Source of the DNA: an uncultured Blautia sp.
GTDB lineage: Bacteria > Bacillota > Clostridia > Lachnospirales > Lachnospiraceae
Assembly (NCBI GenBank): GCA_934373235.1
Contig: CAKROW010000057.1
Location: forward strand, 1 to 17,198
Length of the DNA stretch: 17,198 nt
Direction: 5' to 3'
The translations under genes and the position numbers were made by a program. Below are positions 1-7,912 of this stretch, piece by piece (the first letter of the stretch is position 1; each line of letters opens with the position of its first letter). The notes beneath the pieces are model-generated. The model was not told where the DNA came from, searched no databases, and was given only the letters and a program-made list of their open reading frames with translations.

Positions 1-1
1 A

Positions 2-3000
2 CTCCAGGAGGAGGAAACACCAACTGCAGAAGAGACAGATGCCTCTGAATCTGAGGATCTTACAGCCGATGATTTTTCCGATGTGGAAGTAACCCCGGAT
101 TCTGAAAATAATACAGAAACAAACACCCCGGAAGAGACAAAACCTGAGACTGATGCAGCAGAAGATTTAAGCGACAGCACAGCTTCCTTTGAAGCAGAGG
201 ACTCTGCCGCCGCAACTGTGGCCGATGCCGCACAGACAGGTTTCGGAACAGCAAACACACAGCTTGCAGCAGGAACCTACACTGTAAAAGCTTCCCTTAT
301 GAAAGGCAATGATCCAACAAGCGCATCCATGGCAGGAAGCTGTATTGCCGGGGACGCAACTATGGAAATAGCAGAAGACGGAAGTGCTACAGTAACTGTA
401 CCGATCCAGTCTGTTAGTGTTTATGGCATGACCGGAAACGCAGAGCAGTGGAAGATCTACAAAGGTGATACCAAAACAGAGACAACTGATGCCAAGTTCA
501 CAACTGATGATAACGGCAAAATAAATTCCATCACTTTCACAGTTCCGGACAAGGCTCTGGACGGTGTTTATGTAAATATGTACATTGACCTGATGCAGAT
601 GACACAGGATGCCTTCCTGAAACTGGACTATGCAAACACACAGCCTGTAAAATCGGCAGTAGATACAACAGCACTTGAGGCAGCCATCGCACAGGCAGAT
701 GCTCTGGATGAGATGTCATACACCAAGGCATCCTGGGATGAAAACAAAGAAGCCATTGATGCAGCAAATACTACAGCAAAAGCAGCACTGGAAGCAAAAG
801 AGTCTCAGGAGTCTGTAGATGCAGCAAATGCTACCCTGACGGATGCGTTAGGCAAACTGGTTGAAGCCGGAGACCAGACAGACATTAAGGCACTTCTTGA
901 CCAGGTATATGCACTGGATGAAAATGATTATACAGTAAAGTCCTGGAAATACGTAAAAGACAGTGCCACCAAAGCAGAAACTGTAATTGCAAACCGTGGA
1001 ACTGCCCGTGAACTTAAAAGAGCAAAATCCAGTATTGAAACCTGGATGGGCAAGCTGGAGAAGAAATATGATCCAACAAAGCTTCAAAAACTCATCACTC
1101 AGGCAGAAGCTCTGAAAAAATCAGATTACACAGCAGAAAGCTGGAAGGCAGCCAACCTTACAACTGCAATCAATACAGCCAGAGATGCTGTAGAAAACCG
1201 TGGAAACAAAGATACTATCCATTCAGCAACAGATGCGCTTCAGAGTGCAATGGATTCACTGGTTCCAATTTCCAACGAAGTAACTGTGGGACGAGGAAAC
1301 TTCGAGAGAAAACTCGCCCCCGGAACCTACAGCATTCCGGTTGAACTTCTTCATGGCGGAAGATCTGATGCCACAAACCAGTATACTTCCGGCAATTATA
1401 TGAGCCAGGTTTCCATGGCACATGGCTGCTTTGTAAATGACACAGCTACTATCGTGATCCATGAAGATGGAACTGCTACGTTTACAGCAAATGTTCAGGC
1501 TATTTCCGCAATGGGACTGACCGGTGCAGCTTCCGACTGGACAATTTATGAAAGTACACAGGATTATCTGGATGGAATTGCGACTCCTGCATCAGGAGCA
1601 CGTTATGAAGCCAGAGTGGATGAAAGTAAAGTACAGGCAGGCAAAAAGAAACCATCCAAGATCAGCTTTACAATTCCGGATCTGAAACAGAATGTAGTTG
1701 CAACACGTATGTACATTGAAGTAGTGTCTTATAATCAGGATGCATGCATTGGTCTTGACTGGGCAAACATTGAGAAAGTAAGCGATGATACCAGTGCAAC
1801 TTCTACAGTAGCCAAAAAATATGTGATCGCAGCAGATACACAGACACAGTTAAAGAATCTGAAAGCCGGAAACACTGTAAAACTGGAAGAAGATGTTACA
1901 CTGACCGAAGACTTATCTGTGAAAGGTGGAACCATTGATCTTAACGGTCACGCACTAAACCAGGCAGATAACCTGATCATGATCAAAGGTGATGTAACTA
2001 TCATCGACAGCAGTGAAGCAAAAACAGGAAAGATCACCCGCGAGAAATATTCTGCCAGCAGCCAGACTACAACATCTATCTCTGTACAGAAAGGCTCTCT
2101 TACAGCAGATGGTGTTACCATTGACGGACAGATCGGAAACAGAGTTTATACCGGTAACCAGCTTTCTATGACTGGAAATCCCAGAGTAACTGTAAAACTT
2201 ACAAACTGTACTCTGATTAATTCAGTAACTACCAGTACTTCCATTGGTGGCGACCGAAATGTGAATTTCACATATTTGGATAATGGTGTAGATGTTACAA
2301 TTGATCACTGTACCGCAGATAAAGGTGTTTACATCGGAAACGGAACCGGAGAGAAAGCAACAGTTTCCAACAGTAAGATGAATGCCATTTCCTTATATGG
2401 AGCATATGCTTCTGTAACAGATGTGGAAACAACTGGAAATGTTGAAATCGGAGCCGATGAAATGGTTATCAAGGATGATACATTTGCAGGTCTTGAAGTC
2501 AGTGGAACCGGAGATGCAGCTCTTGAAAATGTTAATTCTGTAGTAACAAAAGATCAGAGACGGAGTGCAGCACTGACAGTTAGCGGCAGCGGCCAGGTAA
2601 CAATCAAAAATGGTGTTTATTCCAATGAAATTGGATATTCTATTGTATCCCGTGGATTCCCACTTCATATTGAAGGCGGATACTTCAAAGGTTCAAATGG
2701 AAGTGTAAATGGTGCATACACAACTCCGGCAGGAAAGATCCTTGGCGATGTAACAGAAGGAGATTATGCAGGATATCAGACACTGGTCGATGGAACTGAT
2801 CCGGAAGTAACTGATCCGGTAGCAACTGTTTATGACAAAGACGGAAATGCTGTAAAACAGATTTCAGATGAAAATGCAACACTTGCACTGTCCTACGCAA
2901 CAGCCGGACAAACTGTAAAATTAAACAAAGACCTTAAAACAGAAACCGTTACATATTATAAGAACTGCACCTTTGATCTGAACGGACATGTTTTAAGTGT

Positions 3001-4576
3001 TGAATCCGGAATCACCGGAATGGGTGGAACCTGCCGCGTGATCGACAGCTCCGCTGAAAAAGCCGGTAAAGTAGTAAGTGAAGGGGGCATTTTCACAGGA
3101 TCAGGTACAACCACGATCATTTTGGATAACATCACCTGCTCAGGACTTTATGTACAGGGAATGTCTGTTGGTACTGCTTACATTACAAATGGAACAAAAG
3201 TAAGCGGAACATTTATGCTCAACGCTGTTATGGGTGGTGGACTTACCCACGTACAGGACAGCTCCTGGACGATTGCTGAAAAAGATTACCAGGGTTCAGA
3301 TGTAGACGGAAAAGCTCTTCTTGAGAACTCCACACGTACCTCTCAGTACACGATCACTCAGACAGGTGATCATACTTTCACAGTAGCAGCCAACGACCTT
3401 GGAAAAGCTATGAGAGCATTTGAGGAAATCGATCCTTCTCCGTACACCAGGGCAAGCTACGAAGCAGCCAAGGCAATCTACACAGAAGCTGAAGAAGGTG
3501 CGGATGTGGATATCCAGGGTGATGTAGTTACTGAAAAGGCAAAACAGTTAAATGATGCAATCGCAGCTCTTCAGCCGGCAGCTTCCGAAGCATCCATCAA
3601 CGCTCTGAAATCCGCTATCGCAGAAGCCCTGAAACTGAAAGCAGCAGACTACACAGAAGCTTCTTTCAAGACTTTCAAAGCTGCTATCACAAAAGCAACA
3701 GAGACTCTGGATATTGAGGATCTTTCCGAAGCACAGGTAACAACAGCGACCAGGAATCTTGCAGCAGCAAAAGCCAAACTTGTGAAGATGTCCGCACAGT
3801 CCATCACAGGACTTGGAACTACATACAACAAGAAATACGGCGACAAGGCTTTCAGCCTTAACGCTAAAGCTTCCGGAGCTCTTACCTACAAGTCCTCCAA
3901 CACAAAAGTTGCTGTAGTAGACAAGACAGGTAAAGTTACCATCAAGGCAGCAGGTACTGCAACAATCACAGTAACCGCAGCCGCAACAGCCGATAAGAAC
4001 CAGGCTCAGAAGACAGTCACCATCAAAATTGCAAAAGCAGCTCAGACAGTAACCGTTCCGAAAGCTTCCATCAGCAAGACTTACGGAAACAAAGCTTTCA
4101 CAATTGGTGCAAAAGCAAAAACAGGCCTTACCTACAAATCCTCCAATATAAAGGTTGCTGTAGTAGACAAAACAGGTAAAGTTACCATCAAGGGCGCAGG
4201 TACTGCAACAATCACAGTGAAAGCAGCCGCATCCTCCAATTACAATGAAGCAAAGAAAACAGTCACAGTTAAAGTTGCAAAGGCAGCACCGACGATCAAA
4301 GTCAAGACTGTTTCCAAAACAGTAAAAGCAGCAGATGTTAAGAAAAAAGCCCAGGTATTTGCAACCGGTGCATCTGTAAACAGCAAAGGTAAACTGACCT
4401 ACAAGGCAGTTTCCAAATCCTCCGTGCTTTCTGTAAACGCCAAAACAGGCAAGATCACAGTCAAAGCCGGAGCCAAAAAAGGAACCTATAAAGTGAAAGT
4501 AAAGATTTCTGCAGCAGCAAAAGGAAACTACAAGGCAGCAGCAAAAACCGTTACTGTAACTGTTAAGGTTAAATGA
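2..4576 (+). CDS. NEAT/FIVAR/beta-helix/Ig-like secreted haem-binding protein (5' truncated)
   Basis: The frame is open from base 2, so the true start and signal peptide lie upstream of the window; the GTG at 83 is internal. 1524 residues are visible. In order: an acidic Glu/Thr/Asp linker (to about 240); NEAT-like domain 1 (260-645); three FIVAR-type helical repeats (659-1270); NEAT-like domain 2 (1313-1777); two parallel beta-helix modules, each opening with a DLNGH-type turn (1810-2800 and 2820-3390); two further FIVAR repeats (3395-3790); and three Ig-like Big-type repeats (3797-4573) ending in VTVKVK. NEAT domains bind haem, while FIVAR and Ig-like modules act as spacers or adhesins. NEAT 1 has Met at 329 (SM) and 593 (IDLM); NEAT 2 keeps the first Met (1415) but has Val at 1724 where the second would be. 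No LPXTG or transmembrane anchor is present, so the protein is probably released or held non-covalently on the wall. Its closest relative here is the next gene. The haem role is inferred from domain resemblance and the locus; the beta-helix ligand is unknown. Confidence 0.85.
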   Translation, partial: LQEEETPTAEETDASESEDLTADDFSDVEVTPDSENNTETNTPEETKPETDAAEDLSDSTASFEAEDSAAATVADAAQTGFGTANTQLAAGTYTVKASLMKGNDPTSASMAGSCIAGDATMEIAEDGSATVTVPIQSVSVYGMTGNAEQWKIYKGDTKTETTDAKFTTDDNGKINSITFTVPDKALDGVYVNMYIDLMQMTQDAFLKLDYANTQPVKSAVDTTALEAAIAQADALDEMSYTKASWDENKEAIDAANTTAKAALEAKESQESVDAANATLTDALGKLVEAGDQTDIKALLDQVYALDENDYTVKSWKYVKDSATKAETVIANRGTARELKRAKSSIETWMGKLEKKYDPTKLQKLITQAEALKKSDYTAESWKAANLTTAINTARDAVENRGNKDTIHSATDALQSAMDSLVPISNEVTVGRGNFERKLAPGTYSIPVELLHGGRSDATNQYTSGNYMSQVSMAHGCFVNDTATIVIHEDGTATFTANVQAISAMGLTGAASDWTIYESTQDYLDGIATPASGARYEARVDESKVQAGKKKPSKISFTIPDLKQNVVATRMYIEVVSYNQDACIGLDWANIEKVSDDTSATSTVAKKYVIAADTQTQLKNLKAGNTVKLEEDVTLTEDLSVKGGTIDLNGHALNQADNLIMIKGDVTIIDSSEAKTGKITREKYSASSQTTTSISVQKGSLTADGVTIDGQIGNRVYTGNQLSMTGNPRVTVKLTNCTLINSVTTSTSIGGDRNVNFTYLDNGVDVTIDHCTADKGVYIGNGTGEKATVSNSKMNAISLYGAYASVTDVETTGNVEIGADEMVIKDDTFAGLEVSGTGDAALENVNSVVTKDQRRSAALTVSGSGQVTIKNGVYSNEIGYSIVSRGFPLHIEGGYFKGSNGSVNGAYTTPAGKILGDVTEGDYAGYQTLVDGTDPEVTDPVATVYDKDGNAVKQISDENATLALSYATAGQTVKLNKDLKTETVTYYKNCTFDLNGHVLSVESGITGMGGTCRVIDSSAEKAGKVVSEGGIFTGSGTTTIILDNITCSGLYVQGMSVGTAYITNGTKVSGTFMLNAVMGGGLTHVQDSSWTIAEKDYQGSDVDGKALLENSTRTSQYTITQTGDHTFTVAANDLGKAMRAFEEIDPSPYTRASYEAAKAIYTEAEEGADVDIQGDVVTEKAKQLNDAIAALQPAASEASINALKSAIAEALKLKAADYTEASFKTFKAAITKATETLDIEDLSEAQVTTATRNLAAAKAKLVKMSAQSITGLGTTYNKKYGDKAFSLNAKASGALTYKSSNTKVAVVDKTGKVTIKAAGTATITVTAAATADKNQAQKTVTIKIAKAAQTVTVPKASISKTYGNKAFTIGAKAKTGLTYKSSNIKVAVVDKTGKVTIKGAGTATITVKAAASSNYNEAKKTVTVKVAKAAPTIKVKTVSKTVKAADVKKKAQVFATGASVNSKGKLTYKAVSKSSVLSVNAKTGKITVKAGAKKGTYKVKVKISAAAKGNYKAAAKTVTVTVKVK
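3797..4573 (+). repeat. Three tandem Ig-like (Big-type) repeats encoded in DNA with an 82-codon period
   Basis: Units 1 and 2 carry a TYKSSN / KVAVVDKTGKVTIK / GTATIT pattern, and unit 3 is more divergent. At DNA level 3908-3972 and 4154-4218 match at about 62 of 65 bases, exactly 246 bases apart. The same module triplet ends the next gene (7117-7896), again with a 246-base offset (ACCATCAA at 7261 and 7507). This suggests shared surface retention for the two proteins and gives a substrate for homologous recombination between them. Confidence 0.8.
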
Positions 4577-4581
4577 TATCA

Positions 4582-4641
4582 GGATCCAAAGGTCCAAAAG
4601 TCGTTCGTGATTGCACGATAAGACTTTTGAACTTGGGATCC
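4582..4641 (+). other. Long imperfect hairpin 1 (GGATCC arms)
   Basis: The arms GGATCC (4582-4587 and 4636-4641) and CAAAAGTC / GACTTTTG are complementary, and a smaller inner hairpin TCGTG-ATTG-CACGA sits in the loop. It lies 5 bases after the stop codon of the upstream gene. There is no U-run after it, so it is a poor intrinsic terminator. It could be an mRNA 3' stabiliser or part of a repetitive extragenic palindrome. Confidence 0.7.
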
Positions 4642-4643
4642 GC

Positions 4644-4697
4644 CAAACATGAGGAAGTAGCGATTTACATGGTAAATCAGCGGATTCCGAATGTTTG
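4644..4697 (+). other. Hairpin 2 (CAAACAT / ATGTTTG outer arms)
   Basis: The outer arms CAAACAT (4644-4650) and ATGTTTG (4691-4697) pair, and the inner arms GATTTAC (4662-4668) and GTAAATC (4672-4678) pair around an ATG loop. The middle is only partly complementary. It begins 2 bases after hairpin 1, as part of a consecutive array. Function unknown. Confidence 0.65.
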
Positions 4698-4698
4698 A

Positions 4699-4732
4699 GA
4701 ATTGCGGAAGCTGTTTTACAGCGGAGCAATTC
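4699..4732 (+). other. Hairpin 3 (GAATTGC / GCAATTC arms)
   Basis: GAATTGC (4699-4705) pairs with GCAATTC (4726-4732), and an inner GCTGT / ACAGC adds to the stem. It is directly adjacent to hairpin 2. No gene fits this interval: the open frame running through it from 4702 is only an upstream extension of the next gene. Function unknown. Confidence 0.6.
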
Positions 4733-4743
4733 GTAGATATCAA

Positions 4744-4776
4744 GTTAGTGTCAAAAGGTTTAATTTTGACACTAAC
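4744..4776 (+). promoter_or_regulatory. Perfect 13-bp inverted repeat overlapping a TTGACA element
   Basis: GTTAGTGTCAAAA (4744-4756) is exactly complementary to TTTTGACACTAAC (4764-4776), with a 7-base loop. The right arm contains TTGACA (4766-4771), a consensus -35 hexamer. Such a dyad could be an operator for a repressor or an RNA hairpin. It is not followed by a T-run, so termination is unlikely. Confidence 0.55.
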
Positions 4777-4793
4777 ATCATTATCATTATCTA
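4766..4793 (+). promoter_or_regulatory. Candidate sigma-A-type promoter for the flavinylated NEAT gene
   Basis: A perfect -35 hexamer TTGACA (4766-4771) is followed after 16 bases by TATCTA (4788-4793), a weak -10 match (3 of 6). The start of transcription would fall near 4800, upstream of hairpin 5 and the gene at 4885. The weak -10 leaves this uncertain. Confidence 0.3.
4773..4791 (+). promoter_or_regulatory. Fur-box-like site
   Basis: TAACATCATTATCATTATC matches 15 of 19 bases of the classical Fur box read on this strand (GATAATGATTATCATTATC). The right 12 bases match completely, giving two tandem GATAAT hexamers on the opposite strand. It lies between the candidate -35 and -10, where a bound repressor would block polymerase. 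Iron repression would fit a haem-uptake locus. AT-rich intergenic DNA can produce such matches by chance. Confidence 0.4.
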
Positions 4794-4804
4794 TCCACTT
4801 ATGC

Positions 4805-4841
4805 GCCTGCCGGTCCAACCCTCCAAACTGGGCCGGCAGGC
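4805..4841 (+). other. Hairpin 5, GC-rich 13-bp stem in the leader
   Basis: GCCTGCCGGTCCA (4805-4817) pairs with TGGGCCGGCAGGC (4829-4841) with one T-G wobble and an 11-base loop. It is the most stable of the five structures and ends 26 bases before the Shine-Dalgarno-like AAGAAAGG (4866-4873). No poly-T follows. A role as a 5' mRNA stabiliser or attenuator is possible. Confidence 0.65.
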
Positions 4842-4884
4842 TAATGAAGATTTTACCCGATTAACAAGAAAGGCAGAAAAAAGT

Positions 4885-7800
4885 ATGAAAAAGCGTATAA
4901 TCGCAGTTTTACTTTCCTCCATGATGGTCACATCAGCAGCACCTGTCACAGCAATGGCAGCGGAAGATATGATAGATTTCCAGTCAGACGCTATGGATAC
5001 CCAGGAGACGGCTGAGGCTCCAGAGGAGAGCACCACAGAAGAGACTTCTGAAGCTGAACCGGCAGAGACCCCGGACACAGCGGAAACCCCTGAAACAGCA
5101 GAAACTGTCCAGGAGCAAGATCTTATTCAGGAAGAAGCTCCTGCAGATGACCTTGCTATCACAGAAGACACCTCTTCCCAGGATCTTACCCAGGAAGAAG
5201 CGGAGGCAGATCCTTTTGGATTAAGCGACGGCGAAGCACCGGCTGTTTTTGCAGATGCCCAGTCTACAGTTACCATCAACGGAACAGAGTTTGATACAGC
5301 CAAAACCTATATTGTTCCACTGACACTTAAAAATGCACACAATCTGGAACAGGATTCCGCAGCAGTAGCGTGCCCTGGAAAATTCGGAACCCTTACTTTT
5401 GAAGCAGATGGAACACCCAAACTTTCCACAAACTTAAGAAGTGTAACGGTAGGAACTCTTACAGACTATGCCTATGACTTCAAGATCTTTCAGGGAACCA
5501 AACCGTCCGGTGACACAGTCCCTGCAGATGTGGTTGCTACCCAGGATGTGCCAAAAGCAGACGGCAGCGGAAACCATGTAGTCCCGGAGACCATTTCCTT
5601 CGCCATTCCCAAAGATACTTTTTCCAGCAACGGTGTTTATCTCAGCATGTATGTTGATGCTATGGGATATGCTCCGGAGGCATACCTTCAGATCGATTAC
5701 GCAGAAGCCAAAGAGTCCGGAGATCCGTCCCTGAACTTCACCACAGAGGTAACCACTGCCGAAGTTGAACAGTTCGGTAACTACAATGTTACTTCCCAGG
5801 TTACAGTCAAAGACGGACGTATCACAGATGTGAAACTTGACGGTAACGACTTCAAGGGTACTCATGCAGATGACAACCTGATGTATCTGACAAAGGCTAT
5901 CAACGGTCTTGGAAGCACAAAGGGTATGAAAGATAAGCTTACAGGTCTCTACATGAACGATGCCCAGAAGCTTAATGACCTGGATACTGTAACAGGTGCC
6001 ACATATTCTTCCAATGCCATCAAAACAGCTACCATGAACTCGCTTGGTGTGAAGATCGAGCAGGAAGTGATCCCGGACGCACCCACACAGACTCCGGAAG
6101 CAGGTCTTTACTACATTGAGATGAAAGACAGAACAGCAGTAGTTGACCACGGTCTGGTAGGCGAGAGCAAAAAGGTTGGCGCTTATCTCCGTGTAGATGA
6201 CAGCGGCAGGATGTGGCTGACCTACAAGATGGTTTCCGGTACAACAGGAGAACCGCTCTACGTTCTTGGCTACAATGGATACTATCCCGGAAATGATACT
6301 TCACAGAAACCTTCCATGGAAGGCGTTACTTATTCCACAGAGAACATGACAGCACCTACCATCGGCGAAAATGCAGTGGTAACAGACATCACCGTTCCTC
6401 TGGATGGAGTACGCCAGACTTATATCAACAATGTTTATCTCTATGTAGAAGCAATGAAGAATCTGGACGGCGAAGTTTCCGGTGTATTCTTTGACAAAGG
6501 TAAATTTAATATTGACTCCACCATCACCCTTTACTGGGATACTCTTTTCAATATATCCGAAGAAACCGATGCATCCAAACTTGCAACACTTTCTGACTGC
6601 GTATACAAGTTAGACGGAGAGATGCTTAAAGTTAACAAAGTGGATATGTCCATGAGCAACAATGCCATCAACCACAAGATCAAACTGGTGATGAAAAATG
6701 GTCTTCCATACATAAGCATGAACTTCAACAGCCTGACCGTCGGTCCTCTGAAAGGGTATCTCAGGAATTTAAGCTACTATGGAACAGGATTTTCCATTTC
6801 CCAGACAGGTGAGCCATCCGGAAATCTTTTCCCGGTTGATGTAGATTCCTACCAGCAGTTTGCTGACGGAAGCCGTCTCACTGACGATTTCGGAACTGAT
6901 TATCCAAATGATATCACATTCCCGCTTTGCCAGGAGGCCCTTACAGAAGGTCGGTCTTACATTCCGATGCAGGTATTTGTTCCTATCATGGATGCTATCA
7001 CAGCAGGTACAGGTACACAGAATGTACTTCTTAAGCTTGACTACAGCACTATCACGAAGACAACTGCTGATGATCCTGATTTTGCAGAGCAGGAGAAACC
7101 GGTTTCCAAAGAAAAGGATCAGACTATCACAGGTGTAAATGCCTCCTACTCAAAGAAGTACGGTGACAAGGCATTTTCCCTTGGAGCAAAGGCTTCCACA
7201 GCACTTACATACAGCTCCTCCAATGCAAAAGTAGCCACAGTTGATGCAAAGGGTACTGTAACCATCAAAGGTGCAGGTACTGCAACCATCACCATCACTG
7301 CAAAAGCAACCAGCGATTACAAGGCAGCTAAGAAAACAGTCACTGTCAAAGTTGCAAAAGCTTCCCAGAGTGTCACAACCTCCAGAGCTTCCTACCAAAC
7401 AACTTACGGAGCCAAAGCTTTCTCCCTTGGAGCAAAGGCAAAAACAGGTCTTACCTACAAGTCTTCCAACACAAAGGTAGCCGTAGTAAGCAAGAGCGGT
7501 GCCGTAACCATCAAGGGGGCAGGTACTGCAAAGATCACAGTAAGTGCAGCTTCCGGTACAAATTATAACCCGGCTTCAAAAACTGTAACTGTTACAGTTG
7601 CCAAGGCAGCACCGGCCATCAGGGTTAAGACAACCTCCAAAGCTGTAAGCTACGCATCTGTAAAGAAGAAAAATGTTGCTTTCTCTCTGGGTGCTTCCGT
7701 AAACAGCAAAGGCAGACTGACCTACGCAAAAGCTTCCGGAAATGCAAAGATCACAGTAAACAGATCAACCGGCAGCATTACCGTGAAGAAAGGCCTCAAA

Positions 7801-7899
7801 AAAGGCACCTACAAAATAAAGCTGAAAGTAAGCGCAGCAGCAAAGGGCAATTATAAAGCAGCTTCCAAAGTTATCACCGTTACTGTAAAGGTGAAATAA
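4885..7899 (+). CDS. Secreted NEAT-FMN_bind-NEAT flavoprotein with Ig-like repeats
   Basis: Start chosen at ATG 4885 because it opens a classical signal peptide (MKKRIIAVLLSSMMVTS, cleavage near AMAA|ED); the open frame further upstream is non-coding leader. The mature protein (1004 residues before cleavage) has an acidic low-complexity stretch (about 27-115), NEAT-like domain 1 (126-275), an FMN_bind domain (282-390), a divergent NEAT-like domain (406-553), NEAT-like domain 3 (569-730) and three Ig-like repeats (745-1004). The FMN_bind domain carries DTVTGAT; by analogy with NqrC/RnfG, T373 (codon at 6001) would receive FMN through a phosphoester bond made by an ApbE-type transferase, which is not in this window. 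Candidate haem-ligand methionines are M260, M524, and M590 with M702. There is no sortase motif or transmembrane anchor. Joining covalent flavin with haem-binding domains suggests extracellular haem (ferric) reduction or electron transfer coupled to capture; that role is inference, while the domain calls are firm. Confidence 0.85.
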   Translation: MKKRIIAVLLSSMMVTSAAPVTAMAAEDMIDFQSDAMDTQETAEAPEESTTEETSEAEPAETPDTAETPETAETVQEQDLIQEEAPADDLAITEDTSSQDLTQEEAEADPFGLSDGEAPAVFADAQSTVTINGTEFDTAKTYIVPLTLKNAHNLEQDSAAVACPGKFGTLTFEADGTPKLSTNLRSVTVGTLTDYAYDFKIFQGTKPSGDTVPADVVATQDVPKADGSGNHVVPETISFAIPKDTFSSNGVYLSMYVDAMGYAPEAYLQIDYAEAKESGDPSLNFTTEVTTAEVEQFGNYNVTSQVTVKDGRITDVKLDGNDFKGTHADDNLMYLTKAINGLGSTKGMKDKLTGLYMNDAQKLNDLDTVTGATYSSNAIKTATMNSLGVKIEQEVIPDAPTQTPEAGLYYIEMKDRTAVVDHGLVGESKKVGAYLRVDDSGRMWLTYKMVSGTTGEPLYVLGYNGYYPGNDTSQKPSMEGVTYSTENMTAPTIGENAVVTDITVPLDGVRQTYINNVYLYVEAMKNLDGEVSGVFFDKGKFNIDSTITLYWDTLFNISEETDASKLATLSDCVYKLDGEMLKVNKVDMSMSNNAINHKIKLVMKNGLPYISMNFNSLTVGPLKGYLRNLSYYGTGFSISQTGEPSGNLFPVDVDSYQQFADGSRLTDDFGTDYPNDITFPLCQEALTEGRSYIPMQVFVPIMDAITAGTGTQNVLLKLDYSTITKTTADDPDFAEQEKPVSKEKDQTITGVNASYSKKYGDKAFSLGAKASTALTYSSSNAKVATVDAKGTVTIKGAGTATITITAKATSDYKAAKKTVTVKVAKASQSVTTSRASYQTTYGAKAFSLGAKAKTGLTYKSSNTKVAVVSKSGAVTIKGAGTAKITVSAASGTNYNPASKTVTVTVAKAAPAIRVKTTSKAVSYASVKKKNVAFSLGASVNSKGRLTYAKASGNAKITVNRSTGSITVKKGLKKGTYKIKLKVSAAAKGNYKAASKVITVTVKVK
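7117..7896 (+). repeat. Three tandem Ig-like repeats at the C terminus of the flavinylated NEAT protein
   Basis: Units start near 7117, 7369 and 7615. The first two share KYGDKAFSLGAK / TYGAKAFSLGAK and the TIKGAGTA core, spaced 82 codons apart. The third is divergent and ends in VTVKVK, as in the upstream paralogue. The shared tail is the only candidate for surface retention in either protein. Confidence 0.75.
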
Positions 7900-7912
7900 G
7901 TTTTTTATAAAG

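Larger units (their letters stand above)
4577..4884 (+). other. 308-bp structured intergenic region without a gene
   Basis: It contains no supportable coding sequence. Five hairpins (4582-4641, 4644-4697, 4699-4732, 4744-4776, 4805-4841) cover about two thirds of it. GATATCA occurs at 4575-4581 and again at 4736-4742, bracketing the first three hairpins. A TTGACA element and Fur-box-like sequence lie in the second half. It could be a repetitive extragenic element, a structured 5' leader, or both. Confidence 0.7.

Noticed and set aside
3548..4729. 393-codon open frame on the - strand, rich in Cys and Phe
   Set aside because: It is the antisense of the FIVAR and Ig-like repeats; its repeated CGxxNCD pattern only mirrors the Thr/Val/Lys-rich coding strand, and it has no recognisable domain or start context.
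4575..4742. MITE-like insertion flanked by GATATCA repeats
   Set aside because: The two 7-base repeats are real, but the inner ends show no terminal inverted repeat, so a transposon-derived origin is not supported beyond speculation.
4702..4884. Possible 61-residue N-terminal extension of the flavinylated NEAT protein
   Set aside because: It would put non-secretory residues before a clear signal peptide at 4885, and the interval is occupied by hairpins and promoter-like sequence.
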